A stretch of DNA of 64,000 bases from JBBQLG01 sp964251665 (GTDB lineage Bacteria > Bacteroidota > Bacteroidia > Cytophagales > Spirosomataceae), in assembly GCA_964251665.1 (NCBI GenBank), contig CAXUKO010000015.1, forward strand, positions 1-64,000, given 5' to 3'. A program made the position numbers and the translations under genes. Positions 17,233 through 25,327 of the stretch are shown piece by piece. The stretch's first letter is position 1. Every line of letters begins with the position of its first letter. A model generated the notes under the pieces. It worked only from the letters and a program-made list of their open reading frames with translations, was not told the DNA's origin and did not search any database.

Positions 17233-18534
17233 ATGGAAAATGCCCCTTTTTCCCGGCGTAAATTCATCCAGACCGCTGCCGTTGGTACGGCGATTTTGGG
17301 TATGCCGACGATTATTCCGAGCCGTGCTTTTGGTGCCGCCGACCGGCTTCGGGTGGCCGTTATTGGCCTGAATGGACGCGGCAAAGACCACATTGCCGGT
17401 TTCTCCAACTTAGCCAACGTTGAAGTAGCGACGCTCTGTGATGTGGATGATGTTGTGTTGCAAAAAGCGGCTACTGATTTCGAGACGAAGTATGGCAGGA
17501 AGGTGAAAACCGAGCACGACTTACGCAGAGTCTACGATGACAAAGACATCGACGCCGTCAGCATTGCCACGCCGAATCACTGGCATGCGTTGGCCGCCAT
17601 CTGGGCGTGCCAGGCTGGGAAGGATGTGTATGTGGAGAAGCCGGCCTGTCATAACCTCTACGAAGGCCGGAAACTGGTCGAAGCCGCCGGCAAATACAAC
17701 CGGATCGTGCAGCATGGGGTCCAGTTACGGAGTTCGGTGGCCATTCAGGAAGCGATACAGCACCTGCGCGACGGACTGATCGGTAAGGTGTATATGGCCC
17801 GGGGCACGGTCTATAAATGGCGGGCCGACATTGGTAATCTGGGTAACTCACCCGTTCCGCAGGGACTGAACTGGGATTTGTGGCAGGGACCGGCCCAAAC
17901 GCGGGAGTTCAGTAAAAACTACGTGCATTACAACTGGCACTGGTTCTGGGATTACGGCAACGGCGATATTGGCAATCAGGGCATCCACGAAACCGACCTC
18001 TGCATGTGGGGCCTGGACGTCGGTTTGCCCGAAGTAATTACCTCGGCGGGCGGCAAGTTTTTATGGAATGACTGCAAGGAAACCCCCGAAGTGCTGACCT
18101 CAACTTACCATTATCCCAAGCAGGGCAAGATTATCGAATTTGAAGTACGGCCCTGGATGACCAATAAGGAGGATGGGGTAGAAGTAGGCAATATCTTCTA
18201 CGGCGACAAGGGCTATATGGTCATCAATGGGTACTCGGACTACAAGACCTATCTGGGTCGCAACCGCGAACCCGGCCCAGCCCGGAATGCCGGTGGCGAT
18301 CACTACAAGAACTTCGTGGATGCGTCGCGGGCCAGAGACAAGAAGATGCTGAATGGTCCCGTAGAAACGGCGTATATGGCCGCTTCGCTGGCGCACTTAG
18401 GCAACATTGCTTACCGATTGGGCCGGACCCTGAACTTTGATCCGCAGAAAGAAGTATTCGTCGGCGACAAAGAAGCCAATGCCATGTTGACCCGCAAATA
18501 CAGAGCCCCTTACGTGGTGCCGACTACCGTTTAA
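17233..18534 (+). CDS. Tat-exported Gfo/Idh/MocA-family oxidoreductase
   Basis: 433 aa. The N-terminal SRRKFIQTAAVGTAILGMP is a twin-arginine signal, so the folded, cofactor-loaded enzyme is exported. The Rossmann domain starts VAVIGLNGRGKDHI; ATPNHWHALAAIWACQAGKD and VYVEKPACHN carry the conserved EKP motif near residue 139. The C-terminal domain holds WHWFWDYGNGDIGNQGIHETDL. Family members oxidise or reduce sugar hydroxyls with a nicotinamide cofactor. The gene is 49 nt behind the SDR and probably in the same operon; a 73-bp palindrome follows it. Confidence 0.93.
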   Translation: MENAPFSRRKFIQTAAVGTAILGMPTIIPSRAFGAADRLRVAVIGLNGRGKDHIAGFSNLANVEVATLCDVDDVVLQKAATDFETKYGRKVKTEHDLRRVYDDKDIDAVSIATPNHWHALAAIWACQAGKDVYVEKPACHNLYEGRKLVEAAGKYNRIVQHGVQLRSSVAIQEAIQHLRDGLIGKVYMARGTVYKWRADIGNLGNSPVPQGLNWDLWQGPAQTREFSKNYVHYNWHWFWDYGNGDIGNQGIHETDLCMWGLDVGLPEVITSAGGKFLWNDCKETPEVLTSTYHYPKQGKIIEFEVRPWMTNKEDGVEVGNIFYGDKGYMVINGYSDYKTYLGRNREPGPARNAGGDHYKNFVDASRARDKKMLNGPVETAYMAASLAHLGNIAYRLGRTLNFDPQKEVFVGDKEANAMLTRKYRAPYVVPTTV

Positions 18535-18600
18535 CTTTTCGTCATTAGTAGTCGATGAGGCTGTTTATAATTTAGATTTTTGGTCGGAGGTCAGCGTTTC

Positions 18601-18673
18601 TTTTGTCATCCTGAAGCATGAAGGATCTTAGCGATACAGTGCCTAAGATCCTTCATGCTTCAGGATGACAAAA
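18601..18673. repeat. 73-bp nested palindrome, copy 2
   Basis: Arms 18601-18631 and 18643-18673 pair over 31 bp around an 11-nt loop; one further C-G pair (18600/18674) extends the stem. The arm begins TTTTGTCATCCTGAAGC and ends GGATCTTAG. Each arm contains ATCCT-N9-AGGAT. It lies between the Gfo/Idh/MocA gene and the MFS gene, so transcripts reading from one to the other would fold here. Confidence 0.95.
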
Positions 18674-18749
18674 GCCATTTGCATGTTGAATTCTATAAGG
18701 GGAATAACTAATCCTAAACAGCTTTTACGACTAATAATAGCGAAGCACT

Positions 18750-20003
18750 ATGATTATACATGACAACCCTGCGACCACGTCGGCCAAATCCACGAGTCAG
18801 TATCTGCTTCAACTTTCCGTTTTAGTGGCCGCTTTAGGCTACTTCGTGGATATGTACGACTTGTTTTTGTTCAGCGTCGTTCGGGTGCCGAGCCTGAAAG
18901 CGCTGGGTGTAACGGGCGATCAACTGTTGCCCCAGGGCGTCTTTTTGCTCAACATGCAGTTAATTGGTTTACTGATTGGCGGTATAGTCTGGGGAATACT
19001 GGGCGATAAACGCGGGCGGTTATCAGTCCTGTTCGGGTCTATTCTCCTGTATTCAATTGCCAACATAGCCAACGGTATGGTCACCACCATGACTCAGTAT
19101 GCCGTCCTGCGCTTCATTGCGGGCGTTGGATTGGCGGGTGAGTTAGGAGCGGGTATTACGTTAGTAGCCGAGATACTGCCTCAGAAACTACGCGGCTACG
19201 GCTCGGTGCTGGTGGCGACAATGGGCGTGCTGGGCGGTATTCTGGCGTATTTTGTGGCCGATCTGTTCGCCTGGCGCATGTCGTATTACGTTGGCGGGGG
19301 CTTAGGACTGCTGCTACTCGTGTTGCGGGTGAATGTGTTTGAATCGGGGCTTTTTGTGAATCTAAAGTCGAGGCAAGTGGAGCGGGGTAACTTCCTGACC
19401 CTGCTCACCAATCCTGTCCGCCTGCGTAAGTATGTGCTGGCTATTATCGTGGGCATTCCCCTGTGGTTTGTGGTGGGTATCCTAATTACGTTTTCGCCGG
19501 AATTTGGTGGTCATGCCGGACTTCCCGAACCGATTGTAGCGGGTAAAGCGGTCATGCTCGCTTTTACCGGACAAACATTCGGCGACGTAGTCAGCGGCCT
19601 GTTGAGTCAGCGACTGCAAAGCCGTAAAAAAGCGATTCGTATTTTTATGCTCCTGTCGTTTTCAATGATGCTTGTCTATCTGCTGGCCCCTATCCGAGAC
19701 ATGGGTCAATTTTACTTTCTCTGCGCCTGTCTGGGATTTTGCAATGGCTACTGGACACTGTTCATCGTTATGGCCGCCGAACTCTTCGGCACGAACCTGC
19801 GCGCTACAGTGGCTACGTCGGTCCCTAATTTTGTGCGGGGCGCTACCGTGCCGCTTACGTCACTGTTTGTCCTGCTTAAACCATTGCTCGGATTAACTTA
19901 CGGAGCGCTGCTCATCGGCGCAGTCATTGTGAGCTTCTCGCTATTGGCCCTGCACTTTTCGGAGGAAACCTTCAACAAAGATATGAACTACGTAGAGGTG
20001 TGA
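18750..20003 (+). CDS. MFS transporter (sugar/metabolite:H+ symporter type)
   Basis: 417 aa with about 12 hydrophobic segments. After TM1-2 comes the MFS signature loop GILGDKRGRLSVLFGS near residues 88-103, and the TM4-5 part GVGLAGELGAGITLVAEILP resembles the sialate/aromatic-acid and SV2-like transporter groups. The loop SQRLQSRKKAIRIF matches the second-half repeat. Placed after the exported oxidoreductase and the cytoplasmic GH88/OYE/SDR genes, it is the natural importer for the product used by this operon. The preceding palindrome could make its expression partly separate. Confidence 0.9.
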   Translation: MIIHDNPATTSAKSTSQYLLQLSVLVAALGYFVDMYDLFLFSVVRVPSLKALGVTGDQLLPQGVFLLNMQLIGLLIGGIVWGILGDKRGRLSVLFGSILLYSIANIANGMVTTMTQYAVLRFIAGVGLAGELGAGITLVAEILPQKLRGYGSVLVATMGVLGGILAYFVADLFAWRMSYYVGGGLGLLLLVLRVNVFESGLFVNLKSRQVERGNFLTLLTNPVRLRKYVLAIIVGIPLWFVVGILITFSPEFGGHAGLPEPIVAGKAVMLAFTGQTFGDVVSGLLSQRLQSRKKAIRIFMLLSFSMMLVYLLAPIRDMGQFYFLCACLGFCNGYWTLFIVMAAELFGTNLRATVATSVPNFVRGATVPLTSLFVLLKPLLGLTYGALLIGAVIVSFSLLALHFSEETFNKDMNYVEV

Positions 20004-20386
20004 AAACGACGGTAGAAGCAGGCTATGATGCGAAAGTTGCCGTTAATATGAATACATTATACTTTGTTTTTTTAATCCTTCTTGTAGCGGCTTCATGCGA
20101 TAGGTTGCAGGCCCAAGAGGGTAGGCTTTTTGCTTATTCGTCGGGCTGCGGTTGACGAGATGGACGCCCCGACAATTTAGGTTCAATGACAAGACGAACG
20201 TTTCGACAGGTAAGGCTCGACATGCATACGGCCCTACAAACTACACACCGCATGGCAGCGGCCGACCGTCGGAGGTCCGGTTCGCATTTTGTATGGCTGT
20301 ATTGAAGGCAATCGGCGAGTCAGTAGCCATTTTAGGATGCCTCTCCAGGCCGATAATTCCAACTGATTTTCTGGCAATCTAAAAAA
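20004..20386. other. Gap between the MFS gene and the ArsR operator
   Basis: About 380 bp with no confident gene apart from the 35-codon frame at 20048. No tRNA, terminator with T-run, or familiar repeat was recognised. It may contain remnants of a decayed gene. Confidence 0.4.
20048..20155 (+). CDS. Possible 35-aa lipopeptide or truncated lipoprotein start
   Basis: The frame MNTLYFVFLILLVAASCDRL runs 35 codons to TGA at 20153-20155. It reads like a lipoprotein signal with lipobox AASC at residue 17 and a very short mature part (AQEGRLFAYSSGCG). It could be a genuine small lipoprotein or the surviving 5' end of a larger one. No homologue is recognised. Confidence 0.3.
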   Translation: MNTLYFVFLILLVAASCDRLQAQEGRLFAYSSGCG

Positions 20387-20438
20387 TTTGCGAAACCGAA
20401 TGGTTGCGCGTATATTTGCAACCATTCGGTTTCGCAAA
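20387..20438 (+). promoter_or_regulatory. Promoter enclosed in a perfect 21-bp operator palindrome
   Basis: Arms 20387-20407 and 20418-20438 are exact reverse complements; each contains AACCGAATGG or its complement. The 10-nt spacer and the first base or two of the right arm contain TATATTTG (20411-20418), an exact TAnnTTTG -7 box. The left arm starts with TTTG (20387-20390), a -33 element at 20-nt spacing. A dimer bound to the palindrome would cover both elements, as expected for self-repression by the ArsR protein encoded 18 nt downstream. Confidence 0.8.
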
Positions 20439-20455
20439 GTAAACTGTAAAACAAG

Positions 20456-20770
20456 ATGAGACGAGATATTTTTCAGGCAATAGCCGACCCCACAAGGCGG
20501 GCAATCATCACCCTGATTGCCCTACAGGCAATGACACCGAACGCCATTGCTGATAACTTCGACACGACCCGACAAGCTGTTTCCAAACACCTTCGTGTAC
20601 TCACAGAATGCGAACTGGTGAAACAGGAACAGCAAGGCAGGGAGATCTATTACTCACTTGACGTTGAAAAAATCAAAGAGGTTGATCAGTGGGTAAGCCA
20701 ATTCCGGAAAATTTGGGAAACCCGTTTTAACCAACTTGACGACGTATTATCAACACTTAAAAAACAATAA
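20456..20770 (+). CDS. ArsR-family repressor paired with an AHSA1 protein
   Basis: 104 aa winged-helix protein: IFQAIADPTRRAIITLIAL, the helix-turn-helix TPNAIADNFDTTRQAVSKHL, and the wing EQQGREIYYSL. There is no metal-binding Cys-x-Cys in the recognition helix, so this is not a classic metal sensor. It belongs to the ArsR subgroup that precedes SRPBCC/AHSA1 genes; here only 2 nt separate the two frames. The DNA is visibly more A+T-rich than the neighbouring genes, which may reflect acquisition from elsewhere. Confidence 0.9.
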   Translation: MRRDIFQAIADPTRRAIITLIALQAMTPNAIADNFDTTRQAVSKHLRVLTECELVKQEQQGREIYYSLDVEKIKEVDQWVSQFRKIWETRFNQLDDVLSTLKKQ

Positions 20771-20772
20771 CA

Positions 20773-21261
20773 ATGAACGATTTCATCGTTGACAAAACAA
20801 CAAAAACGGTAACCTTTTCCAGAGAATTTGATGCCGACCTTTCGTTGGTATGGGATGCTTACACGAAGCAGGAAATTCTTGATCAATGGTGGGCACCCAA
20901 ACCCTGGACCTCAAAAACAAAATTTATGGATTTTGAAGTTGGCGGCCGACGATTTTATGCGATGGTAAGCCCTGAAGGACAAGAGCATTGGTCAATTCAA
21001 AAATACACGTCCATTAGTCCGAAAACCAATTTCAAATTGTTAAATGCGTTTGCCGACAAAGATGAAAACCCGGAATTGCCCGGTTCTGAGTGGGACTTAA
21101 ATTTCAGCGAGCAAAACGGGAAGACAACCGTACGTATCAGTATTTATAACGAATCACTCGTCCGCTTAGAGAAGATGCTGGAAATGGGCTTCAAGGAAGG
21201 AACTGCTATGAACCTGAAAAACCTGGACGAGCTATTGGCAACTTTATCGCAACGAAAGTAA
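20773..21261 (+). CDS. SRPBCC-domain protein, AHSA1 (activator of Hsp90 ATPase 1-like) family
   Basis: 162 aa. VTFSREFDADLSLVWDAYT then LDQWWAPKPWTS is the usual AHSA1 opening, with EVGGRRFYAMVSPEG and a C-terminal helix GFKEGTAMNLKNLDELLA. These helix-grip proteins bind a hydrophobic ligand in a cavity; bacterial members are poorly characterised and the ligand here is unknown. Co-transcribed with the ArsR repressor, so it is likely induced when that repressor releases the palindrome at 20387. Confidence 0.9.
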   Translation: MNDFIVDKTTKTVTFSREFDADLSLVWDAYTKQEILDQWWAPKPWTSKTKFMDFEVGGRRFYAMVSPEGQEHWSIQKYTSISPKTNFKLLNAFADKDENPELPGSEWDLNFSEQNGKTTVRISIYNESLVRLEKMLEMGFKEGTAMNLKNLDELLATLSQRK

Positions 21262-21726
21262 AGGAATAGATTGCTCTTAACATCGGCTTGGCGAAGTGGA
21301 ACTGAACGTTCTATATTCAGTATTGGTAGTAGTATGTTTGTTCAGCAGACAGCTTTCAACTACCCCACCATCGCCAGGCCGTAAACCGTTGATTACAAAT
21401 ACAAACAGCCGGTAAGTGCCGCTGGCAGCCAGGGCAAGTTTGGCTGGTTGCGGGCTATAGGGGAAACTCCAGTGTTGGGCAGGTCTTGGGCTTCCATCTC
21501 TGAGGCAATTACATTAATGAAGATGTACTGATTGTCCTAAAAATTAATACCAAGGATTGAGCAGAGAATGACCCGTGTATCTTATAATTTAGACGCTATG
21601 CTGTTTGCGCTGTTATTTCCCTAACCCAACCGGCTTTGAGTAGAGAAGGCTCACTTCTTGCCCTCAACCTCCGCGAGGTTAGGGGCCGTTTCAAACCGTC
21701 GCGACCATTCGACAGTTGTACCGGAT
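21262..21726. other. Intergenic stretch, possible decayed coding remnant on the minus strand
   Basis: 465 bp with no intact gene. On the minus strand, around 21453-21360, one frame reads KLALAASGTYRLFVFVINGL, which resembles the closing strands of secreted Bacteroidota glycosidases or Ig-like domains, but a stop lies just upstream. This may be a leftover 3' end or coincidence. Confidence 0.3.
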
Positions 21727-22125
21727 ATGGAAACTCGACGCCTTCGCCCAACTCAATCTGTTTACCTGCTGCTTACCTGCCTGTTCATGGCCGGACTGAA
21801 CGCCTGTAGTCACTCGTCGTCTGCGACCGGGCCGCAGAAGCGGATGCGGCTGATGGTCGGTGAAATCAAAGAAATCAGCGTAGCCCCAACCGATACGGCA
21901 CTGGCCATGACGGGTATATCTGACAACAGCGAAGTGGTTGATGTATCGGCGAAGCAGGCCACCGGAACCGGGTTAACAAATACCACAACTGCCGGGCAGT
22001 CAACTTTTCTCATCAAAGGAGTAACCATTGGTACGGCACGGGTCGTTTTCTCCGAAAAACGGCCGGGAACTGCGGGTGAAGGTCTGGTACGGCGAAGCTA
22101 CGTCGTGCAGGTGGTGAGTAAGTAA
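21727..22125 (+). CDS. Small lipoprotein with an Ig-like or chagasin-like domain
   Basis: 132 aa from the ATG at 21727. The longer frame from a TTG at 21658 adds 23 non-signal residues. METRRLRPTQSVYLLLTCLF leads to a lipobox LNAC near residue 27. The mature part is beta-rich: LMVGEIKEISV, ISDNSEVVDVS, FLIKGVTIGTARVVFSEKR, RRSYVVQVV. That order fits a bacterial Ig-like (BIG2) domain, and the last two strands loosely resemble the I42 chagasin family. The family is unsure. The bicupin gene starts 58 nt downstream. Confidence 0.6.
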   Translation: METRRLRPTQSVYLLLTCLFMAGLNACSHSSSATGPQKRMRLMVGEIKEISVAPTDTALAMTGISDNSEVVDVSAKQATGTGLTNTTTAGQSTFLIKGVTIGTARVVFSEKRPGTAGEGLVRRSYVVQVVSK

Positions 22126-22183
22126 ACAGGGAGTAAACTCGCCGGGCCAACCGCTTTGTACCGGTAACGTCCAGCCTTGTTTT

Positions 22184-22957
22184 ATGAAGTCCAGCCTTGC
22201 TTTGCTTAGCCTTATCCTAACGACCAGCCTTGCTGTAGCGCAGTCTGCCGATTCGGTTAGCTCCGGTGTCTATCGCTGGGCCACGACGCCGGTAGAGAAG
22301 AAAGCAAATTCCGAGCAGCGGGTTCTTCTGGAAGGCCACACAAGGGATTTCAGCCATCTCAAGGTCCACGCGACTACCGTAGCCGCGCACGAGGCTCCAC
22401 ACCCGGCCCACCGGCATGACGACGAAGAATTGATCATCATCAAAGAGGGCGAACTGACCGTGACAATCGAAGGGAAATCCAGAACGATGGGACCGGGCAG
22501 CGTCGCGCTGATGATGCCCGGCGATCTACACGGTTTTACCAATACCGGTGCTGTCCCGGCGACGTATTATGTGATGCGTTACCAGGCTAAACAACCCCAG
22601 GATTCCCTGCGGGGGCGCAAAGCGGGCGGGTCGTTCTGGGTCGACTGGAAGGAAGTGCCTTTTCAGCCCCACGACAAGGGCGGTATTCGGCGCCTGTTTG
22701 ATCGGGCAACAGCCATGACCGGTCGTTTTGAGATGCACGCGACAACGCTCAACCCTGGTTTGTGGAGCCATGCCCCTCATACGCACCGGGCCGCCGAATT
22801 TATCTTGATGATCAGTAATTCGTCTCAGGAGAGCATCAACGGTCAATTGTATCCGGCTACGGTGGGTGATCTGATTTTTCTGGAATCCAACGTGCCCCAC
22901 GCCCTGCAAAACACCAGCCAGGTGCCCTGTACGTACCTTGCGTTTCAGTTTGAGTAG
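22184..22957 (+). CDS. Exported two-domain cupin protein
   Basis: 257 aa with a signal peptide (MKSSLALLSLILTTSLAVAQ). The first cupin (about 60-135) has HPAHRHDDEELIIIKEGELT and PGDLHGFTNTG, giving the His/Glu metal set. The second (about 180-255) has HAPHTHRAAEFILMIS and LESNVPHALQNTS. Bicupins of this layout bind a divalent metal and may be isomerases or dioxygenases; no specific enzyme can be named. The N-terminal signal places it in the periplasm. Flanked closely by the lipoprotein (58 nt) and the metallopeptidase (48 nt). Confidence 0.82.
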   Translation: MKSSLALLSLILTTSLAVAQSADSVSSGVYRWATTPVEKKANSEQRVLLEGHTRDFSHLKVHATTVAAHEAPHPAHRHDDEELIIIKEGELTVTIEGKSRTMGPGSVALMMPGDLHGFTNTGAVPATYYVMRYQAKQPQDSLRGRKAGGSFWVDWKEVPFQPHDKGGIRRLFDRATAMTGRFEMHATTLNPGLWSHAPHTHRAAEFILMISNSSQESINGQLYPATVGDLIFLESNVPHALQNTSQVPCTYLAFQFE

Positions 22958-23005
22958 CTGCCCGGCTGAAGCGCTGGCATCTCGTCTGTCTAACTTTATC
23001 AATCC

Positions 23006-24217
23006 ATGCATAAGGCGGTTCTAGTCGGGTGTGTCGCGCTTGGTTACGGTCTTTCGCTGACTGCGCTGGCCCAGGAGTCGATGCCGGGAAAGTTGATTAC
23101 CTGTTACGGTACGACAGCAGTCCGGCAAACGCACCTCGCTCCGGCCCGCTCTATGCTCCGCGTGGAACAGAAGTCGGCCACGGCCAGCCTTGACGTTACG
23201 TTTGTTGGGTTCCCGCCGGGCGTTGTACCGGCGTTTCAGCAGGCGATTGATACCTGGAAAAACCTGTTGCAATCGCCCGTTCCAATCCGTATTCGGGCGG
23301 TCTGGTCGTCGCTCTCCGGGAGTGCCCTGGCGTCTACCGGGGCTACGAAATTGTATCGCGGCTTCGCTGGGGCGGTGCAGCCCGATGTGTGGTATCCCGT
23401 GGCGCTGGCCGAGAAAATCACCGGGCGTGACCTTAATGGGACCGATCAGCCCGATATTACCATAACCCTCAACAGCGATGCAGCCTGGTATTCGGGCCTC
23501 GATGGCAAGACACCCGCCGACCAGACGGACCTGATTACGGTGGTGCTGCACGAACTGGCGCATGGCCTGGGGTTCGTGTCTTCGGCTGATGTACGGGATA
23601 CCACCGGGCAACTCCGCGATGATGGCTACCTCTCCATTTACGACCGGCTGCTGGAAAATCGTACCGGCGTCCGGTTGTCTGCCTATGCCGACCCGTCTGC
23701 CGATCTGGCGGTGGCACTAACCAGCGATAACGTTTATCTGCACAGCACCACGGCCGCCAGTACCAATCAGGGCCAGTTTCCGAAGGTGCAGGCACCCGGC
23801 GTTTTTATAAAAGGATCGAGCAGTTCGCATCTGGACGAGGCAGCGTATCCGCCGGGGGATGCCAATTCGCTCATGACGCCGTACTTCGCCAGGGGTGAGT
23901 CTATCCACGTAACCGGAAACCTGCTGATGGGCGTACTGGCCGATTTAGGCTGGACCACCAGCAACACCGCCCAAAATGCACTCTCGGTGTTCCCTAATCC
24001 CGGCACCGGTGTTTACACGATTCAGTTCCCTGTTGGAACCGTAGTCTCGGGCGTTCAGGTCGTTAACACGCTCGGACAGGTGATGCAAACAGAAGTCAGC
24101 CCGGTCAGTGAGACACTCCGGCACGTTAATATAACGCCTTTGCCCAATGGTGTTTATACCCTGATTATTACGACTGACACGGGGCTGGAGCGACGTAAAA
24201 TTGTGCTCATGAGATGA
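23006..24217 (+). CDS. Secreted zinc metallopeptidase with type IX secretion sorting domain
   Basis: 403 aa. The signal peptide ends near LTALAQ. A zincin motif HELAHGLGF starts at about residue 182 (His-Glu-x2-His-x2-Gly-Phe). Upstream lies a beta-rich region and DITITLNSD. The last 80 residues are a Por/type A sorting domain: LSVFPNPGTGVYTIQFP, GVQVVNTLGQVMQ and LPNGVYTLIITTDTGLERRKIVLMR. Such tails direct export by the type IX system and surface attachment or release. It is therefore an extracellular protease; the substrate is unknown. A convergent GH12 gene follows. Confidence 0.9.
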   Translation: MHKAVLVGCVALGYGLSLTALAQESMPGKLITCYGTTAVRQTHLAPARSMLRVEQKSATASLDVTFVGFPPGVVPAFQQAIDTWKNLLQSPVPIRIRAVWSSLSGSALASTGATKLYRGFAGAVQPDVWYPVALAEKITGRDLNGTDQPDITITLNSDAAWYSGLDGKTPADQTDLITVVLHELAHGLGFVSSADVRDTTGQLRDDGYLSIYDRLLENRTGVRLSAYADPSADLAVALTSDNVYLHSTTAASTNQGQFPKVQAPGVFIKGSSSSHLDEAAYPPGDANSLMTPYFARGESIHVTGNLLMGVLADLGWTTSNTAQNALSVFPNPGTGVYTIQFPVGTVVSGVQVVNTLGQVMQTEVSPVSETLRHVNITPLPNGVYTLIITTDTGLERRKIVLMR

Positions 24218-24233
24218 GCCATCAGGGCAAAAA

Positions 24234-24260
24234 GAAAGCTGACCGGGTGGGCCAGCTTTC
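24234..24260. terminator. Hairpin between convergent genes
   Basis: GAAAGCTGACC (24234-24244) pairs with GGCCAGCTTTC (24250-24260) with one mismatch and a 5-nt loop. It lies 16 nt past the metallopeptidase stop and 22 nt past the convergent GH12 stop, so it could end both transcripts. The T-run is weak. Confidence 0.5.
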
Positions 24261-24282
24261 AGAGTTAGATACACTGGCTTGT

Positions 24283-25059
24283 TTAGATATTGCTTACGCC
24301 GTAGGACGTCGTTTTGAAGGTGCCACCCGTAATGATCTCCCAACCGGCCTGTACACTGGTCATGTAATTGGCGTTAGTCATCCAGCCCCGGGCTACACAA
24401 TAGTCGATAATTGGCTTGACGTCGATGCTGAGCCAGCTGGTCTGCGAGGTAGGCAGGAACGAAAATACATTCCCCCGACGGTACACATTCCAGGTTCTGC
24501 CCGACAGGCTTATGTTGCTGGCGAACGGAACGGCATTGCCACTGGCATCGTAGGTCTGGGCAATCGGTTTGGTGTTTTGCCACTGGAGCCAGATCATCAG
24601 TTCATAGGTAGCTGCCCGGTTGCCGGGATTCGCCGATGGGTCGAACCAGATGTCGTAAGCGGCATCATAAGCCGTGCCTGACGACGACTGCGTCCACCAG
24701 GTATGGACAGCGCCCAGCGAACTGATCTTTTTGGGCAGGGCCGTACCCGACGAACAACCGCCCCAGTGACAGCCATACACCACCGCCGGATAAGCTTTGA
24801 TACCACCCGTAGCCGGGTGTGACGCATTGGCTCCCCAGTCGTTAATGCTGTTAAAGTAAATACACTGGGAACCGGCCCCGCTGCCCCACACATCATTCAT
24901 CATGAAGTACTGACCGGCGGAAATGGTCCCTCCGCTGCAATTCTGAGCGAGGGCACTGCTGGTGGCATCTTTCGAGACAACCGCTTCGTTCTTGACTTCA
25001 TCTTTAGAACAGGCAACCAGCGTAGCAGCCGTAAGCATGGCCATAACATAGTTTCTCAT
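24283..25059 (-). CDS. GH12-family endoglucanase/xyloglucanase lipoprotein
   Basis: 258 aa. Lipoprotein signal MRNYVMAMLTAATLVACSKD with lipobox VAC-S at residue 17. The mature domain is the GH12 beta-jelly-roll: YFMMNDVWGS, YPAVVYGCHWGGCS, the nucleophile region ATYELMIWLQW (Glu near residue 150), NVFSFLP, and the acid/base region SVQAGWEIITGGTFKTTSY (Glu near 240). GH12 enzymes cut beta-1,4-glucan or xyloglucan. As a lipoprotein it would sit at the cell envelope. It is divergent from the receiver-AraC regulator at 25328, which is its most likely controller. Confidence 0.88.
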   Translation of the reverse strand: MRNYVMAMLTAATLVACSKDEVKNEAVVSKDATSSALAQNCSGGTISAGQYFMMNDVWGSGAGSQCIYFNSINDWGANASHPATGGIKAYPAVVYGCHWGGCSSGTALPKKISSLGAVHTWWTQSSSGTAYDAAYDIWFDPSANPGNRAATYELMIWLQWQNTKPIAQTYDASGNAVPFASNISLSGRTWNVYRRGNVFSFLPTSQTSWLSIDVKPIIDYCVARGWMTNANYMTSVQAGWEIITGGTFKTTSYGVSNI

Positions 25060-25327
25060 AAACAGCTAAGAGTTTAATTGTTAATACTTGCTTTGATTAG
25101 GAACTCAGGTGTAAAGCTAAGTGGTACTTATACTCCGCTGTTTGTCGTGGTTTCTCAAATGATTGTACTAAAGTCTCATTGTATATATTTAACAGGCGAG
25201 TAAGCCGGTAACTCAGATTTGGTAACAGAAATGGCTGCTTTCTATAAAAAATTATAATGAAGGCGAGAAAAAATGGTATTTTCCCTATCAAAGGCGTGGT
25301 CAATTCAGAGAGATACAGCAGTAAGAT

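Noticed and set aside
21360..21453. Minus-strand stretch reading like the end of a secreted glycosidase
   Set aside because: Only about 30 codons with a stop just upstream and downstream; similarity is too loose to call a pseudogene.
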